Source of the DNA: Phycisphaeraceae bacterium
GTDB lineage: Bacteria; Planctomycetota; Phycisphaerae; Phycisphaerales; UBA1924
Length of the DNA stretch: 64,000 nucleotides
Assembly: GCA_019636845.1 (NCBI GenBank)
Contig: JAHBWV010000001.1
Span: 1,426,001-1,490,000, forward strand
Direction of reading: 5' to 3'
Both the position numbers and the translations under genes were made by a program. Shown here piece by piece: positions 1 through 9,272 of this stretch (the stretch's first letter is position 1; each line of letters starts with the position of its first letter). A model generated the notes under the pieces. It worked only from the letters and a program-made list of their open reading frames with translations. It had not been told where the DNA came from and did no database searches.

Positions 1-336
1 GCCGATCTTGAACGCCGGTTCCTTACCTCCGCCCGTGAGGATCGAGTTGACGACGCGATGTCGCTACTGAAGGAGCTCGATGCGTACCTGTCGGAAGGTG
101 AGGCGGCTCCGTATCGTGAGGTGGCGCGTGGTGTGATCGGGAAGGCCAGGAACAATCTCGGGGCACAGTTCAAGCTCGCGGTCAAGGACAGGCAGTGGAG
201 CGAGGCCCACGATATCGGGCAGCGGATCCTTCGTGAGTTTCCGAACTCACGGATGGCCGACGAGGTGAGGCAACTGATCGATGCTGTGCGTGAGCGAGCG
301 ACCGGGACCGCGGCCGCGGGACATCCACTGGGCTGA
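1..336 (+). CDS. C-terminal end of a hypothetical protein (5' truncated)
   Basis: The frame is open from the first base of the window, so this is the tail of a longer gene whose start lies outside. The visible part (about 111 residues) is helical and charged, with the look of a tetratricopeptide-like or coiled protein; a stretch near the end (WSEAHDIGQRILREFPNS) reads like one TPR helix pair. The last ~15 residues are Ala/Gly-rich. It runs towards the UbiD gene and stops 9 bases before that gene's stop on the other strand. Function unknown; only the reading frame and the helical repeat character are supported. Confidence 0.6.
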   Translation, partial: ADLERRFLTSAREDRVDDAMSLLKELDAYLSEGEAAPYREVARGVIGKARNNLGAQFKLAVKDRQWSEAHDIGQRILREFPNSRMADEVRQLIDAVRERATGTAAAGHPLG

Positions 337-345
337 TCGTGGGCG

Positions 346-2454
346 TCACAGGATGCCGATGGCACGGGCGATCGGCTCGACGCGGCTTTGCACCTCATGG
401 TCCATCGAGAGCACGGGAGGCCAGGCACGAACCGGTTCGCCGTGTGCCTCATCGCCTGCGAGCTTGGGTGTTGCATCGAAGCCGAGTCGGCCGCCGGCCG
501 GGGCTGAGCGAGCCGTTTTCAGATGAATCATGTCGCGCCCTGCGTCTACATTGGCGACCCAGTGGAAGAGGGCCTTGTCTGGGTCGTGGATGTCTACATC
601 GCGGCCCAGAACCACGACGAATCGCGGGCCGGGGATATCGATCGCGAGTACGTCGTGGAGCACGCGGCGTCCGAGAGCGGGCTTCTCGGCATCACCGATC
701 GATTTATCGGCACGCACGAAGAGCCACTCGCCACAGGCGTCCGGCCACGAGGAATCAAGCACGCCGGGGATCTTCCGTGCGGCGTCGATGAATGCGGCAC
801 GTTCGTCTGGGGTTGTCTGGCGGTGTGTCTCGGCCAGGGGTATGCCCCTGATCTCCTCGCCTCGTATCTTGGGTGTGCAATCGAAGCCGATCTTTGTGCC
901 GGCACCCAGGCGCGGCGCGGCGTGGTCGAGGATGTCGAGCGGGCCGTTCACCGTCTCGACGTCGCGGTCGGGGCGACAGTGGAGGGAGCACGCACGGAGG
1001 ACGGCGAGTGTGTCGTGCGGATTGATGGAATCGTCAACGATGAAGATCGTTTTGGTCCAGGACATCTGTCCCGCGCCCCAGATCGCGTGCATGACGCGAC
1101 GGGCATGGAGCGGGTAGTGTTTTTTGATCTGAACGACGGCGCAGTTGTGGAACGCGCCGAAGAGCGGCAGGTCGTAGTCGACGATGTCAGGGATGAGGGT
1201 TTTCAGAAGGGGGAGGAAGACGCGTTCGGTGGCCTTGCCTAGGAAGTAGTCTTCCTGGATGGGGAGCCCGACGACGGTGGTGGGGTAGATGGGATCGCGT
1301 CGGTGAGTGATCGCGGTGACCTCGAGGAGTGGGTAGCGATCCGGCATGGAATAGAAGCCGGTGTGATCTCCGAATGGACCTTCGAAGACCGCGCCGGGTC
1401 CGAGTGGCTCTCCGGTGCGAGGGTCGTAGTCGATGAAGCCCGCATCGTGCCGCACGAGTCCCTCGATGATGATCTCGGCGTTTGCAGGCACCCAGAGCGG
1501 GACGGTCTTGGCGCGGGTCATCTCGATGCCTCGTCCGTTGAGGAAGCCGGCGAGGAGCAGTTCGCTGATCCCTGGGGGGAGGGGCGCGGTGGCCGCGTAG
1601 GGGAGAACGGACTCGCCGCCGAGGGCGATGGCGACGGGCATGGGCTTCCCGAGTTTTTTCCACGATCGCCAGTGGTTCGCGCCGTCGTGGTGCATGTGCC
1701 AGTGCATGGCGAGGGTGCGCTTGCCGAGCAGTTGCACGCGGTACATGCCGATGTTGTGGCTGGAGGGCTTGGGCTCGTCGATCTCCGAGGCGTGGATCGT
1801 GTGAATGCCCGCGAGCGTGATGTATCTTCCGCGGCTGTGTGTGTTCCAGTCCGTGCCGGCTCCGAGCCCCGGGACGTTGTCATTGACCCCGCTTGGATAT
1901 CCGACGGAGGCGAAGTCGCCGTCGAGTGGCCAGCAGCGAAGGAAGGGGAGGGATGTGAGATCGATCGCGTCGCCGGTGAGGACGGTCTCCTGACAGAGGC
2001 CGGCTCGGCGGGCACGCCGTGGGCCGATTTTCAGGAGTGGTGCAAACTGTCTCGCCTTTGCGAGGGCTTCCATGAGCGTGCGGGGGGGCTCGGGCTTGAC
2101 GAGCGAGCCGATACGTGCGGCGAGGGACTCAAGCCCTTCGCCGTGAACGTTCGGCTGGCAGTCTGGGGAGCACTTCAGGGCGATCTCGACTCGTCGGTAC
2201 GAGCCGAGCGCGTTGATGAGGACGGGTGTGCGCGAGCCCTCGACGTTCTCAAAGAGCAGGGCGGGTCCGCCTCGGTCGTAGAAGCGTGGATCCGTGTGGC
2301 GGGTTGGTGCGGAGCCGGGGTGGGGTGCTCTGGCCTTGCTCGCGAGATCGGCAAGGGCCGAGATCTCCAGCACGGGTGAGACGCGATCGGTGATACGCTT
2401 CAGCTCACCGGCGCGATCGAGCACCGATACGAAGTCACGCAGGGACGTGTGCAT
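346..2454 (-). CDS. UbiD-family decarboxylase
   Basis: A 702-residue protein of the UbiD / menaquinone-biosynthesis decarboxylase family, prenylated-FMN enzymes that decarboxylate aromatic or unsaturated acids. Visible family features include NTHSRGRYITLAGI, the HWHMHHDGANHW block, and EGPFGDHTGF, which carries acidic residues of the catalytic Glu-Arg-Glu network. It is longer than E. coli UbiD (about 500 residues) and similar to planctomycete homologues with an extended C-terminus. Start: the ATG at 2454 (MHTSLRDFV) is preferred over one seven codons upstream because the family begins there. The substrate (ubiquinone, menaquinone or other) cannot be told from this window; no partner UbiX is present. 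Confidence 0.88.
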   Translation of the reverse strand: MHTSLRDFVSVLDRAGELKRITDRVSPVLEISALADLASKARAPHPGSAPTRHTDPRFYDRGGPALLFENVEGSRTPVLINALGSYRRVEIALKCSPDCQPNVHGEGLESLAARIGSLVKPEPPRTLMEALAKARQFAPLLKIGPRRARRAGLCQETVLTGDAIDLTSLPFLRCWPLDGDFASVGYPSGVNDNVPGLGAGTDWNTHSRGRYITLAGIHTIHASEIDEPKPSSHNIGMYRVQLLGKRTLAMHWHMHHDGANHWRSWKKLGKPMPVAIALGGESVLPYAATAPLPPGISELLLAGFLNGRGIEMTRAKTVPLWVPANAEIIIEGLVRHDAGFIDYDPRTGEPLGPGAVFEGPFGDHTGFYSMPDRYPLLEVTAITHRRDPIYPTTVVGLPIQEDYFLGKATERVFLPLLKTLIPDIVDYDLPLFGAFHNCAVVQIKKHYPLHARRVMHAIWGAGQMSWTKTIFIVDDSINPHDTLAVLRACSLHCRPDRDVETVNGPLDILDHAAPRLGAGTKIGFDCTPKIRGEEIRGIPLAETHRQTTPDERAAFIDAARKIPGVLDSSWPDACGEWLFVRADKSIGDAEKPALGRRVLHDVLAIDIPGPRFVVVLGRDVDIHDPDKALFHWVANVDAGRDMIHLKTARSAPAGGRLGFDATPKLAGDEAHGEPVRAWPPVLSMDHEVQSRVEPIARAIGIL

Positions 2455-3154
2455 GGCCGAGCAGCGTATGACCAATCCTGAGGCCGCGGCGAAGGGAGCC
2501 GGAGCAGCGAAGCGGGCGCAGGACTTTGCGGGGGTCCGGGACTGGGCGGGTTACTTCGATCTGATGGTGGGAAAGCCGGCCCGAGAAACGCTGGTTGCGG
2601 CCCTTGCATCCTTCGCACGAGAGGACGCTGCGGGCGGGGGTCGCTCTCCAGAGCGATTGGCGGTGGATCTGGGATGCGGTGAGGGTCGCGACACACTTGA
2701 GCTTCTGTCGCGCGGTTGGCGTGTTGTGGCCCTGGATGGGCACCCAAAGTCATTCGAACTCCTGGAGCCCCGGGTTCGGCCCGAGGATCGCGGGCGGTTG
2801 AAGACCTGTGTTGCGTCGTTCGCTGATGCGGTGTGGCCGGAACGCGTGGACCTCTTCAACGCGAGTTTTTCGTTGCCATTCTGCGAGCCAAGAGACTGGG
2901 AGGGTGTGTGGCGGCGGATTGTGGCTTCGATCCGGCCTGGCGGGCGGTTTGCGGGGCAGCTGTTCGGCGATCGGGATGGCTGGGCAGTTCTGCCGGACAG
3001 GACGCACCATCGCCGGGCAGAGTTGGATGCTCTGTTTGAAGGGTTCGTGTTTGAGGAGCTGCGCGAAGAGGAGCGGCCGGACACGAATCATGACGGAAAG
3101 CCCAAGCCGTGGCACGTCTTTCATATAGTGGCGAGAAAGCGCTGCGAAGCATGA
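2453..3154 (+). CDS. class I SAM-dependent methyltransferase
   Basis: About 233 residues. Motif I of class I methyltransferases is clear (LAVDLGCGEGRDTLELL), followed by an acidic residue at the end of strand 2 (VALDG) and a later LFNASFSLPFC block typical of small tellurite-resistance/TehB-like methyltransferases. The substrate is unknown. The ATG at 2453 overlaps the divergent UbiD start codon (shared CATG); a second in-frame ATG at 2468 is an equally good start. It is the only gene of its strand here before the ABC transporter, which begins 75 bases downstream. Confidence 0.75.
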   Translation: MAEQRMTNPEAAAKGAGAAKRAQDFAGVRDWAGYFDLMVGKPARETLVAALASFAREDAAGGGRSPERLAVDLGCGEGRDTLELLSRGWRVVALDGHPKSFELLEPRVRPEDRGRLKTCVASFADAVWPERVDLFNASFSLPFCEPRDWEGVWRRIVASIRPGGRFAGQLFGDRDGWAVLPDRTHHRRAELDALFEGFVFEELREEERPDTNHDGKPKPWHVFHIVARKRCEA

Positions 3155-3228
3155 AATGCGTGTGTGCAAAGGCCCAAGTGAATGGATCGGGCGCGAGTGA
3201 TCGGATGCATGACAGAGGAGCGAGTGGG

Positions 3229-4290
3229 ATGTCGAACTCGACGGCGGGGCTTTCGGACGCGGCGATCGATGTCAAGGGCGTTGAGAAGACGTACAGGGGG
3301 CGGGTGCACGCGCTGCGTGGCGTGGATCTGTACGTCAAGCGCGGCGAGATTTTCGGGTTGCTTGGTCCGAACGGGGCTGGGAAGAGCACGCTCGTGAAGA
3401 TCCTCATGACAGTGATTCGTGCGAGCACTGTGCACGGGACTTTTCTGGGCGAACCTGTGGGGCACAAGGCGACGCTGGCGCGTGTGGGGTATCTGCCTGA
3501 GCACCACCGATTTCCGGAGTATCTCACCGGCGGGCAGGTGCTTGATTTCTATGGCGCGATGGCCGGAGTCGGCCGCGTGGAGCGGAGAAAGCGGGCTGGG
3601 CCGCTGCTCGACTTGGTGGGCATGAGCGAATGGACAAGGAAAAAGGTGAAGTCGTACTCAAAGGGCATGAGGCAGCGAGTCGGCATCGCTCAGGCGCTCA
3701 TGAGTGATCCGGATCTTGTCGTGCTTGATGAGCCGACCGACGGTGTGGATCCGGTGGGGCGGCGTGATATACGGAACGTGTTGCAGCAGCTCAAGGCGCA
3801 GGGGAAGACGGTGTTCCTGAACAGCCACCTTCTGAGCGAGTTGGAGATGGTGTGCGATCGCGTTGCGATCATGGTGCAGGGGAAGGTCGCGAGCCAGGGA
3901 ACGATCGACGAGCTGACGCAGAATGGCCGCCGTTATGAGATCGAGCTGGCGTATGAGGTGAGCACGGCATCTGGTCACCTTTCGGGGTTGTTGTACGGCG
4001 GTGGTGGGGGCGACGTTGAGGCAGGTCGGTATGTGCGTCTGAGCGCAGTGCCCGAGCTCGAAGGTGCGATCGATCGGGGGATGTTGGCACTGAAGACGAC
4101 GGACCCCGAGCGTGTGCAGCCGGTTCTGGATGAGATCAGGAGACGGGGATTGACGATCCGCTCGGTCCGGCAGGTACGTCCGTCGCTGGAAGACCTGTTT
4201 ATGCAGGCGGTGGTCGATCCAACAACGGGCGAGGCGTTCGCGCCTGGTGCGGCGCGGACGGGCGGTCGCAGGAACGGGGGTGGCGCATGA
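3229..4290 (+). CDS. ABC transporter ATP-binding protein
   Basis: A 353-residue ATPase subunit of an ABC-2-type exporter. It has Walker A (GPNGAGKST), signature motif (YSKGMRQRVGIAQAL), Walker B (LVVLDEPTDGVDP) and the H-loop (FLNSHLLSELE). The C-terminal ~100 residues form the accessory domain common in ABC-2 (DrrA/NatA-like) ATPases. The start at 3229 follows a GGAG Shine-Dalgarno; longer upstream frames are not needed. Its stop overlaps the next gene's start (ATGA), so the permease is translationally coupled. The transported substrate cannot be predicted. Confidence 0.92.
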   Translation: MSNSTAGLSDAAIDVKGVEKTYRGRVHALRGVDLYVKRGEIFGLLGPNGAGKSTLVKILMTVIRASTVHGTFLGEPVGHKATLARVGYLPEHHRFPEYLTGGQVLDFYGAMAGVGRVERRKRAGPLLDLVGMSEWTRKKVKSYSKGMRQRVGIAQALMSDPDLVVLDEPTDGVDPVGRRDIRNVLQQLKAQGKTVFLNSHLLSELEMVCDRVAIMVQGKVASQGTIDELTQNGRRYEIELAYEVSTASGHLSGLLYGGGGGDVEAGRYVRLSAVPELEGAIDRGMLALKTTDPERVQPVLDEIRRRGLTIRSVRQVRPSLEDLFMQAVVDPTTGEAFAPGAARTGGRRNGGGA

Positions 4291-5471
4291 TCCAGACGTG
4301 GGCTCTGCTGGTTGACGCGTATCGAGAGCTGAACTCCAAGAAGCTGTTCTGGATCACGATGGCGCTGTCGATGCTGGTCGTGTGCGCGTTCGGCGCATTC
4401 GGGTTGTATCCCGGGGGCTACAGCGCGCTCTGGTTCAAGTTCGACCACGCGTTCTTCAACAGCCGGATCATTCCGCCTGAGAAGTTCTACAAGTTCATCT
4501 TTGCGAGTATCGGGATCCCGGTGTGGCTGACATGGATCGCGTCGATTCTCGCGTTGATCTCGACGGCGGGGATTATTCCTGACTTTGTTTCGGGGGGTGC
4601 GATCGAGCTCTCGCTATCGAAGCCGATCGGGCGTGTGCGGCTGTTCCTGACGAAGTATTGCACGGGTCTGCTCTTTGTCGGCTTTCAGGTCGGGGTGTTC
4701 ACGCTCGCGTGCATTGCTGTCATTGGTGTACGAGGCAAGTCGTGGGAGTTTGATCTGCTGCTTGCGATACCGATCGTGCTGTGTTTCTACAGCTATCTGT
4801 TCGCGATGTGCGCTCTGATCGGGTTGCTGACTCGATCATCGATCGCCGCGCTTCTCCTGACGTTGCTGTTCTGGATCTTCCTGTTCGCGATGAACGCTAC
4901 GGATTCCATTTTCGTGATGCAGCGTGAGACCGCGCGAGCAAAGATTGAGCACTACGAGCGACGCGAGGCGCCGCTTCTCCGAGTCGCGGAGGGGCAGTTG
5001 AAGGCACTCAAGGAGATGGGGTCTTCGCTGACGGACGAGGACGGCAACTTCCCCGAGGGGCTTGCCAGTGAGCTCGAGGTGGCGAACCCGTTGCTGGCCA
5101 GCAACAGGCGCAACCTCGAAGAAGCAAGGCGGTCTCTTGAGAAGTGGACGCGGTGGTCGAAGATCGCGACCGGTGTCAAGACGGTGCTTCCGAAGACACA
5201 AGAGACGATCAAGCTGCTCGAACGGAGTCTGCTCAGTTCCGAAGACATGAGACTCCTCTCTCGCCAAGAGGAGTATGAGCGCACGGGGCGGGTATCGGAG
5301 AGCACATCCGGAGATTCTGACGACCCGTTCGCTCACCATCAAGTCGCCGCACGCCGAACGGAAGAGGCCTTTCGGGACCGATCCGTGTGGTGGATCATCG
5401 GGACCTCGCTGGGATTTGAGGTCGTCGTTCTCGGCATCGCGTGCATCATCTTCGCGAGGCGAGATTTCTGA
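4287..5471 (+). CDS. ABC-2-type transporter permease
   Basis: A 394-residue integral membrane protein coupled to the ATPase by a 4-base overlap. An N-terminal hydrophobic segment (about residues 22-40), a cluster of segments between about residues 75 and 205, and a final one near the C-terminus are visible. Between about residues 215 and 350 there is a long hydrophilic, Glu/Arg-rich, probably coiled-coil insertion. This large extramembrane coil is unusual in plain ABC-2 permeases but recurs in planctomycete homologues. Together with the ATPase it should form an exporter or membrane-remodelling complex. Confidence 0.85.
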   Translation: MIQTWALLVDAYRELNSKKLFWITMALSMLVVCAFGAFGLYPGGYSALWFKFDHAFFNSRIIPPEKFYKFIFASIGIPVWLTWIASILALISTAGIIPDFVSGGAIELSLSKPIGRVRLFLTKYCTGLLFVGFQVGVFTLACIAVIGVRGKSWEFDLLLAIPIVLCFYSYLFAMCALIGLLTRSSIAALLLTLLFWIFLFAMNATDSIFVMQRETARAKIEHYERREAPLLRVAEGQLKALKEMGSSLTDEDGNFPEGLASELEVANPLLASNRRNLEEARRSLEKWTRWSKIATGVKTVLPKTQETIKLLERSLLSSEDMRLLSRQEEYERTGRVSESTSGDSDDPFAHHQVAARRTEEAFRDRSVWWIIGTSLGFEVVVLGIACIIFARRDF

Positions 5472-5508
5472 GGCGAGCGCGGGAGAGGCAGCGATGGGGG
5501 TGTCTGAT

Positions 5509-6162
5509 TCACTCCCAGCCCCAGGGCGGAGGCGGTGCGGGCACGGGTTCTGTCAGATCGAACTCGACACGGAAGCGTCTGCTTGTGCCTTCCCGACGCA
5601 GCGAGTATATGAAGCGATCGCCCGGCACCAGCTCAACAGTCCACACGTTGGTCGATGCGGCAGGAATGAGCGACGAGGTGTGCGCATCGGCGTAGAACTC
5701 CTGCCTTTCCGGCGTTCCCGCGGCTTGAGTCCAGCCGCCGTACATGGTGATCTCATCTTCTGAGCCATCCTTGTGGCGGTGATCATGCTTCAGCAAGATA
5801 CGGCCTTCAGTGGGCGTGAAGATCCAGGTTCGCGAGCGATCCTCGCCGACGTGGAACGGGACCAGGATCCTGTCTGATTCGCACAGACGAACGTGCATGA
5901 TGAAGGCCTTGCCCGCGAAGTCCGGGCTGCCAGTTGAGTCTTCGACCAATCGGCCTTGATAGGCCTTGCCGCACAATGTCCGGAGTTGCGCGATGAACTC
6001 TTGCTGTGGCTGCGCTGCGGCGTCGCGTTGCAGGTCTGCGGCGCGGCGCGATTCGGACTGACAGCCAGCGACTGAGACGGTGCTGGCGATGCAGAGCGAG
6101 ACGAGCCGGGCCATGATCGTCGATGGGCGGGTTGGTTTGTGGGTGGATCTCATCGTCGGCAC
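5509..6162 (-). CDS. putative lipoprotein of unknown function
   Basis: Up to 217 residues. An N-terminal hydrophobic stretch ends in a lipobox-like SVAGC, so the mature protein is probably a lipid-anchored envelope protein starting at that Cys. The mature domain is beta-rich (for example RTWIFTPTEGRILLKHDHRHKDGSEDEITMYGG, given in pieces: RTWIFTPTEG, HDHRHKDG, EITMYGGW) and ends in a Pro-rich tail. Start codon uncertain: ATG at 6162, 6153 or 6114 all keep the signal peptide, and none has a clear Shine-Dalgarno. No family recognised. It is convergent with the ABC permease. Confidence 0.65.
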   Translation of the reverse strand: MPTMRSTHKPTRPSTIMARLVSLCIASTVSVAGCQSESRRAADLQRDAAAQPQQEFIAQLRTLCGKAYQGRLVEDSTGSPDFAGKAFIMHVRLCESDRILVPFHVGEDRSRTWIFTPTEGRILLKHDHRHKDGSEDEITMYGGWTQAAGTPERQEFYADAHTSSLIPAASTNVWTVELVPGDRFIYSLRREGTSRRFRVEFDLTEPVPAPPPPWGWE

Positions 6163-6200
6163 AGACTAGCCGATTCGGCAAGCGTGTGCGGTGGGCTCGA

Positions 6201-7082
6201 TCAGCCGCTTGAGAGCTCTCGGCCTCGGTCACGGGCGGCGACGATCGCGCGTGCGAACGCTTCCATCACGCCTGAAGAATCAAGCACCGAGCACGCGGCG
6301 TGCGTTGTTCCTCCCTTGCTGGTGACTGCCTGACGCAGGGCCGAAGGATCGGTGTTCGCGTCGGAGAGAAGCGAGGCGGCTCCGTTGATCGTCTGGCGGA
6401 CGATCGCTCTTGCGGTCTTCGCGTCGAAGCCGACTGACTGCGCTGCTCGTTCCATAGCTTCCGCGATGTAGAAGACATATGCAGGCCCTGAGCCGGCAAC
6501 CGCTGTGAAGGCATCGATGAGCTCTTCGGGTAGTACGACCGTGTCGCCCCCGGATGCGAAGAGCGACTCGGTCCAGTCGCGGTCGTGCGCGTCAATCGAG
6601 GCGGACTGGGCGATAGCCGTCATTCCCTTCCCCACGCTGATGGGGAGATTCGGCATCACGCGCACGAAGCGGTGCGATCCGCCGTGTGGGGCAGGCAGTG
6701 AAGCGGCAAGTCTGGCGGAGGTGACGCCTGCCATGATGCTCACGAAGCACCGTGGGCCGAGCGAGCCGAGAGACGGTGTCGTCGAAGCAACCGTGCCGAG
6801 GACCTGCGGCTTGACCGCCAGAACGACAGCGCCCATGCCATGACAATGGTGGGCGGTCTCGATGAGGAGCATTGACTCGATGCCGCGGGTTGCGTCTGGT
6901 ACCGCGATGATCCCAAGCATCGAGAGTTCGGCCCTGCGAGATTCTTCGGGCTCAGCAACGATGGTGCTTGGTGCCGCGAGGACTCCGGACCTCAATCCGG
7001 AGCGCACAATCGCGGCAGCCATGTTGCCCCCTCCGATGAAGAGCGCGGGGCGGCACTTCTCGCTGGTGCGTTGAGTGGTCAT
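6201..7082 (-). CDS. proC: pyrroline-5-carboxylate reductase
   Basis: A 293-residue enzyme that reduces 1-pyrroline-5-carboxylate to proline with NAD(P)H, the last step of proline synthesis, in the cytoplasm. The N-terminal Rossmann motif (FIGGGNMAAAIV) and the conserved C-terminal dimerisation/active-site signature (AVAGSGPAYVFYIAEAM ... RAIVRQTINGAA) are both present. The length is close to the usual 260-290. It is a single gene on its strand, divergent from accA. Confidence 0.93.
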   Translation of the reverse strand: MTTQRTSEKCRPALFIGGGNMAAAIVRSGLRSGVLAAPSTIVAEPEESRRAELSMLGIIAVPDATRGIESMLLIETAHHCHGMGAVVLAVKPQVLGTVASTTPSLGSLGPRCFVSIMAGVTSARLAASLPAPHGGSHRFVRVMPNLPISVGKGMTAIAQSASIDAHDRDWTESLFASGGDTVVLPEELIDAFTAVAGSGPAYVFYIAEAMERAAQSVGFDAKTARAIVRQTINGAASLLSDANTDPSALRQAVTSKGGTTHAACSVLDSSGVMEAFARAIVAARDRGRELSSG

Positions 7083-7227
7083 GGGATGAGACTATCCGCC
7101 TCTACTGCGGTCTGTTCGGTCGGGGTGCCGTGGCGAGCCAGCGAAGCGTGTGTGTCCAGTCGTGCCATATGATTCCATATAGGTCGGGTCCGGAGCGCGG
7201 ATGTCGTCTCAGAGAGGTTCCAAACCC

Positions 7228-8268
7228 ATGTCATATCTCGACTTCGAGAAACCACTGGTTGAGTTGGAGCGTCAGATCGAGGCGGCTACCGCTGCTCGGG
7301 ATGGTGTGCATGGGACCCCGCCTGGGGTTGCTTTGGATCTCGGGACGAGGGTTCAGCTTGACGATCCTGACGCACTGAGGGCCAAGTACCGCGAGACACT
7401 CGCCAGCATCTATGCCGGACTTGGTCCGTGGGAGACGGTGCGAGTTGCCAGAGTTCCCACTCGCCCGCAAACGCGTGATTACATCAAGCTCATCTGCCGC
7501 GACTTTGCGGAGCTGCACGGCGACCGGCGTTACGGCGACGACCCTGCGCTTGTGACGGGATTTGCTCGTATCGGATCCATCAAGTGCCTGATCGTTGGAC
7601 ACCAGAAGGGGCGTGACACACAGGAGCGAATCGCCTGCCACTTCGGTTGCGCCCATCCCGAGGGGTACCGCAAAGCCCTGGCGAAGATGAAGATGGCGGA
7701 GAAGTTCGGGCTTCCGATCGTGACGCTCGTGGATACTCCTGGTGCGTATCCGGGCCTTGGCGCGGAGCAGCGTGGCCAGGCGGAGGCGATCGCGGTCAAC
7801 ATGCTCGAGATGAGCCGGCTGCGAGTTCCGATCGTCAGCGTGGTCATCGGCGAGGGTGGCTCCGGCGGCGCGCTCGGAATTGCTGTCGCCGATCGGGTTG
7901 CGATGATGCAGTTTGCGTGGTACTCGGTGATTTCGCCGGAAGGATGTGCGGCGATTCTCTGGAAACAAGCCAACGAGCAGACGAACGCGCAGGCGGCTCG
8001 TGCACTCAAGCTCACCGCATCGGACAACATCGAGCTTGGCATCGTGGATGATGTGATCGAGGAGCCGCTGGGGGCGGCACATCGAGCACCTGCGGAGGCC
8101 GCGGCGAACCTTGAGAAGTGGATCACATCCACCTTGCTGAATCTGAAGGATGTTGACCGTGACGTTCTTGTGGATCGCCGGTACCAGCGATTCCGTCGGC
8201 TGGGCGCGTATGTGGACAAATCGGGGCAGTTCAACGGTTTGGTTCCCGATCAGGACCTCCCCAAATAG
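7228..8268 (+). CDS. accA: acetyl-CoA carboxylase carboxyltransferase subunit alpha
   Basis: A 346-residue subunit of the carboxyltransferase that moves the carboxyl group from biotin to acetyl-CoA to make malonyl-CoA for fatty acid synthesis. It begins with the family's MSYLDFEKPLVELE and carries RPQTRDYIKLICRDF, the GHQKGRD block, PEGYRKALAKMKMAEKF, and the oxyanion-hole GEGGSGGALGIAVADRV. The ATG at 7228 is chosen because it matches the family N-terminus and follows AGAGAGG; an in-frame ATG at 7201 also has a nearby GGAG. The partner accD is not in this window. Confidence 0.95.
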   Translation: MSYLDFEKPLVELERQIEAATAARDGVHGTPPGVALDLGTRVQLDDPDALRAKYRETLASIYAGLGPWETVRVARVPTRPQTRDYIKLICRDFAELHGDRRYGDDPALVTGFARIGSIKCLIVGHQKGRDTQERIACHFGCAHPEGYRKALAKMKMAEKFGLPIVTLVDTPGAYPGLGAEQRGQAEAIAVNMLEMSRLRVPIVSVVIGEGGSGGALGIAVADRVAMMQFAWYSVISPEGCAAILWKQANEQTNAQAARALKLTASDNIELGIVDDVIEEPLGAAHRAPAEAAANLEKWITSTLLNLKDVDRDVLVDRRYQRFRRLGAYVDKSGQFNGLVPDQDLPK

Positions 8269-8420
8269 GCTGCGATTGTGAGGGGCTCTTTGCTGCTCAG
8301 GAGATCAGAGGGGTCTCTCTTTGACAGCGATCGAGTTTCTGGCTACCGTTCGGGCCCTTTGGAGGCCGCGTGCGCAGGTCTCTTGCAGTCTGAAGAGTCG
8401 TTCACGGAGGGGAGCAGCCG

Positions 8421-9272
8421 GTGGCGAAGAAGTCCTCACCCCCGAAAAAGTCCGTATCGAAGGCCGCTTCGAAGGCCAAGAAGCCACCTGCAAAGAAGGC
8501 GAAGGCCGCTCCCGCCAAGCCCGCCTCGCCAGCCAAGGCCGCTCCGAAGCCCGCGGCGAAAGTTGCTCCCGCAAAGTCGGCAACCTCGAAATCTTCCCCC
8601 TCCAAGAGTGGTGCGGCAAAGCCGGCAGCAAAGGCTGCTGTCAAGGCGTCTTCTCCAGCGACGAAAGCACCAAGCGCTGGGGGTGGAGCGGCTCCCGGAC
8701 GGAAGGGCATCACGATCGTCACCCCCAAGCCGCAGAAGCGTCCATCGAGTGCAAAGTCTGTGTCCAAGTACCCGTCACTCGGGGGCAGTCTGCTCGGTCC
8801 TGGCTCGCCGGCGCGGAAGCCGCTGATTCCTTCCGGCCCCACTCAGGCGAAGCAGGTCTCGCTGGGCGATGGTGCCGATCTCACGGGCAAGAAGAGTCCG
8901 TTCAACAAGAAAGAGCTCGCGCGGTTCCGTGCGCTCCTGATGCAGAAACGTGGCGAGTTGATCGGTGATGTGAAGAACATGGAGCAGGAAGCGCTCCGCG
9001 GCAACGCCGGGGCGCTCTCGAACCTTCCCCAGCACATGGCGGATCAGGGTTCAGATGCGTATGACCAGGCGCTCGCGCTGGATCTTGCCGCGGTTGATCG
9101 GCGTTTGATCAAAGAGATCGACGACGCGATCATGCGTATCGATAACGGCACGTACGGGCTTTGCGAGCTCACCGGCAAGCCGATTCGTCTTGAGCGGCTT
9201 GAGGAGATCCCGTGGGCACGGCACTCGATCGAGGCGGCTCGCGAGATCGAGCGGCGTACGGGCCGGTCGTGA
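8421..9272 (+). CDS. TraR/DksA-like protein with long Lys/Ala/Pro-rich N-terminal tail
   Basis: 283 residues, starting at a GTG after a GGAGGGG Shine-Dalgarno. Residues ~1-110 are a low-complexity Lys/Ala/Pro/Ser tail like histone H1 C-termini, likely to bind nucleic acid. Residues ~155-283 are a DksA/TraR domain: an antiparallel coiled-coil (FNKKELARFRALLMQKRGEL ... ALALDLAAVDRRLIKEIDDAI) followed by a degenerate zinc-finger region (YGLCELTGKPI) that keeps only one of the four Cys, as in some Gram-positive DksA-like proteins. Binding to the RNA polymerase secondary channel is the family role but is unproven here. lspA is coupled to it by a GTGA overlap. Confidence 0.82.
   Translation: MAKKSSPPKKSVSKAASKAKKPPAKKAKAAPAKPASPAKAAPKPAAKVAPAKSATSKSSPSKSGAAKPAAKAAVKASSPATKAPSAGGGAAPGRKGITIVTPKPQKRPSSAKSVSKYPSLGGSLLGPGSPARKPLIPSGPTQAKQVSLGDGADLTGKKSPFNKKELARFRALLMQKRGELIGDVKNMEQEALRGNAGALSNLPQHMADQGSDAYDQALALDLAAVDRRLIKEIDDAIMRIDNGTYGLCELTGKPIRLERLEEIPWARHSIEAAREIERRTGRS

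Noticed and set aside
1303-2379. 358-codon plus-strand frame opposite the UbiD gene
   Set aside because: Composition is that of a shadow of the GC-rich antisense gene; the minus-strand frame has clear UbiD motifs.
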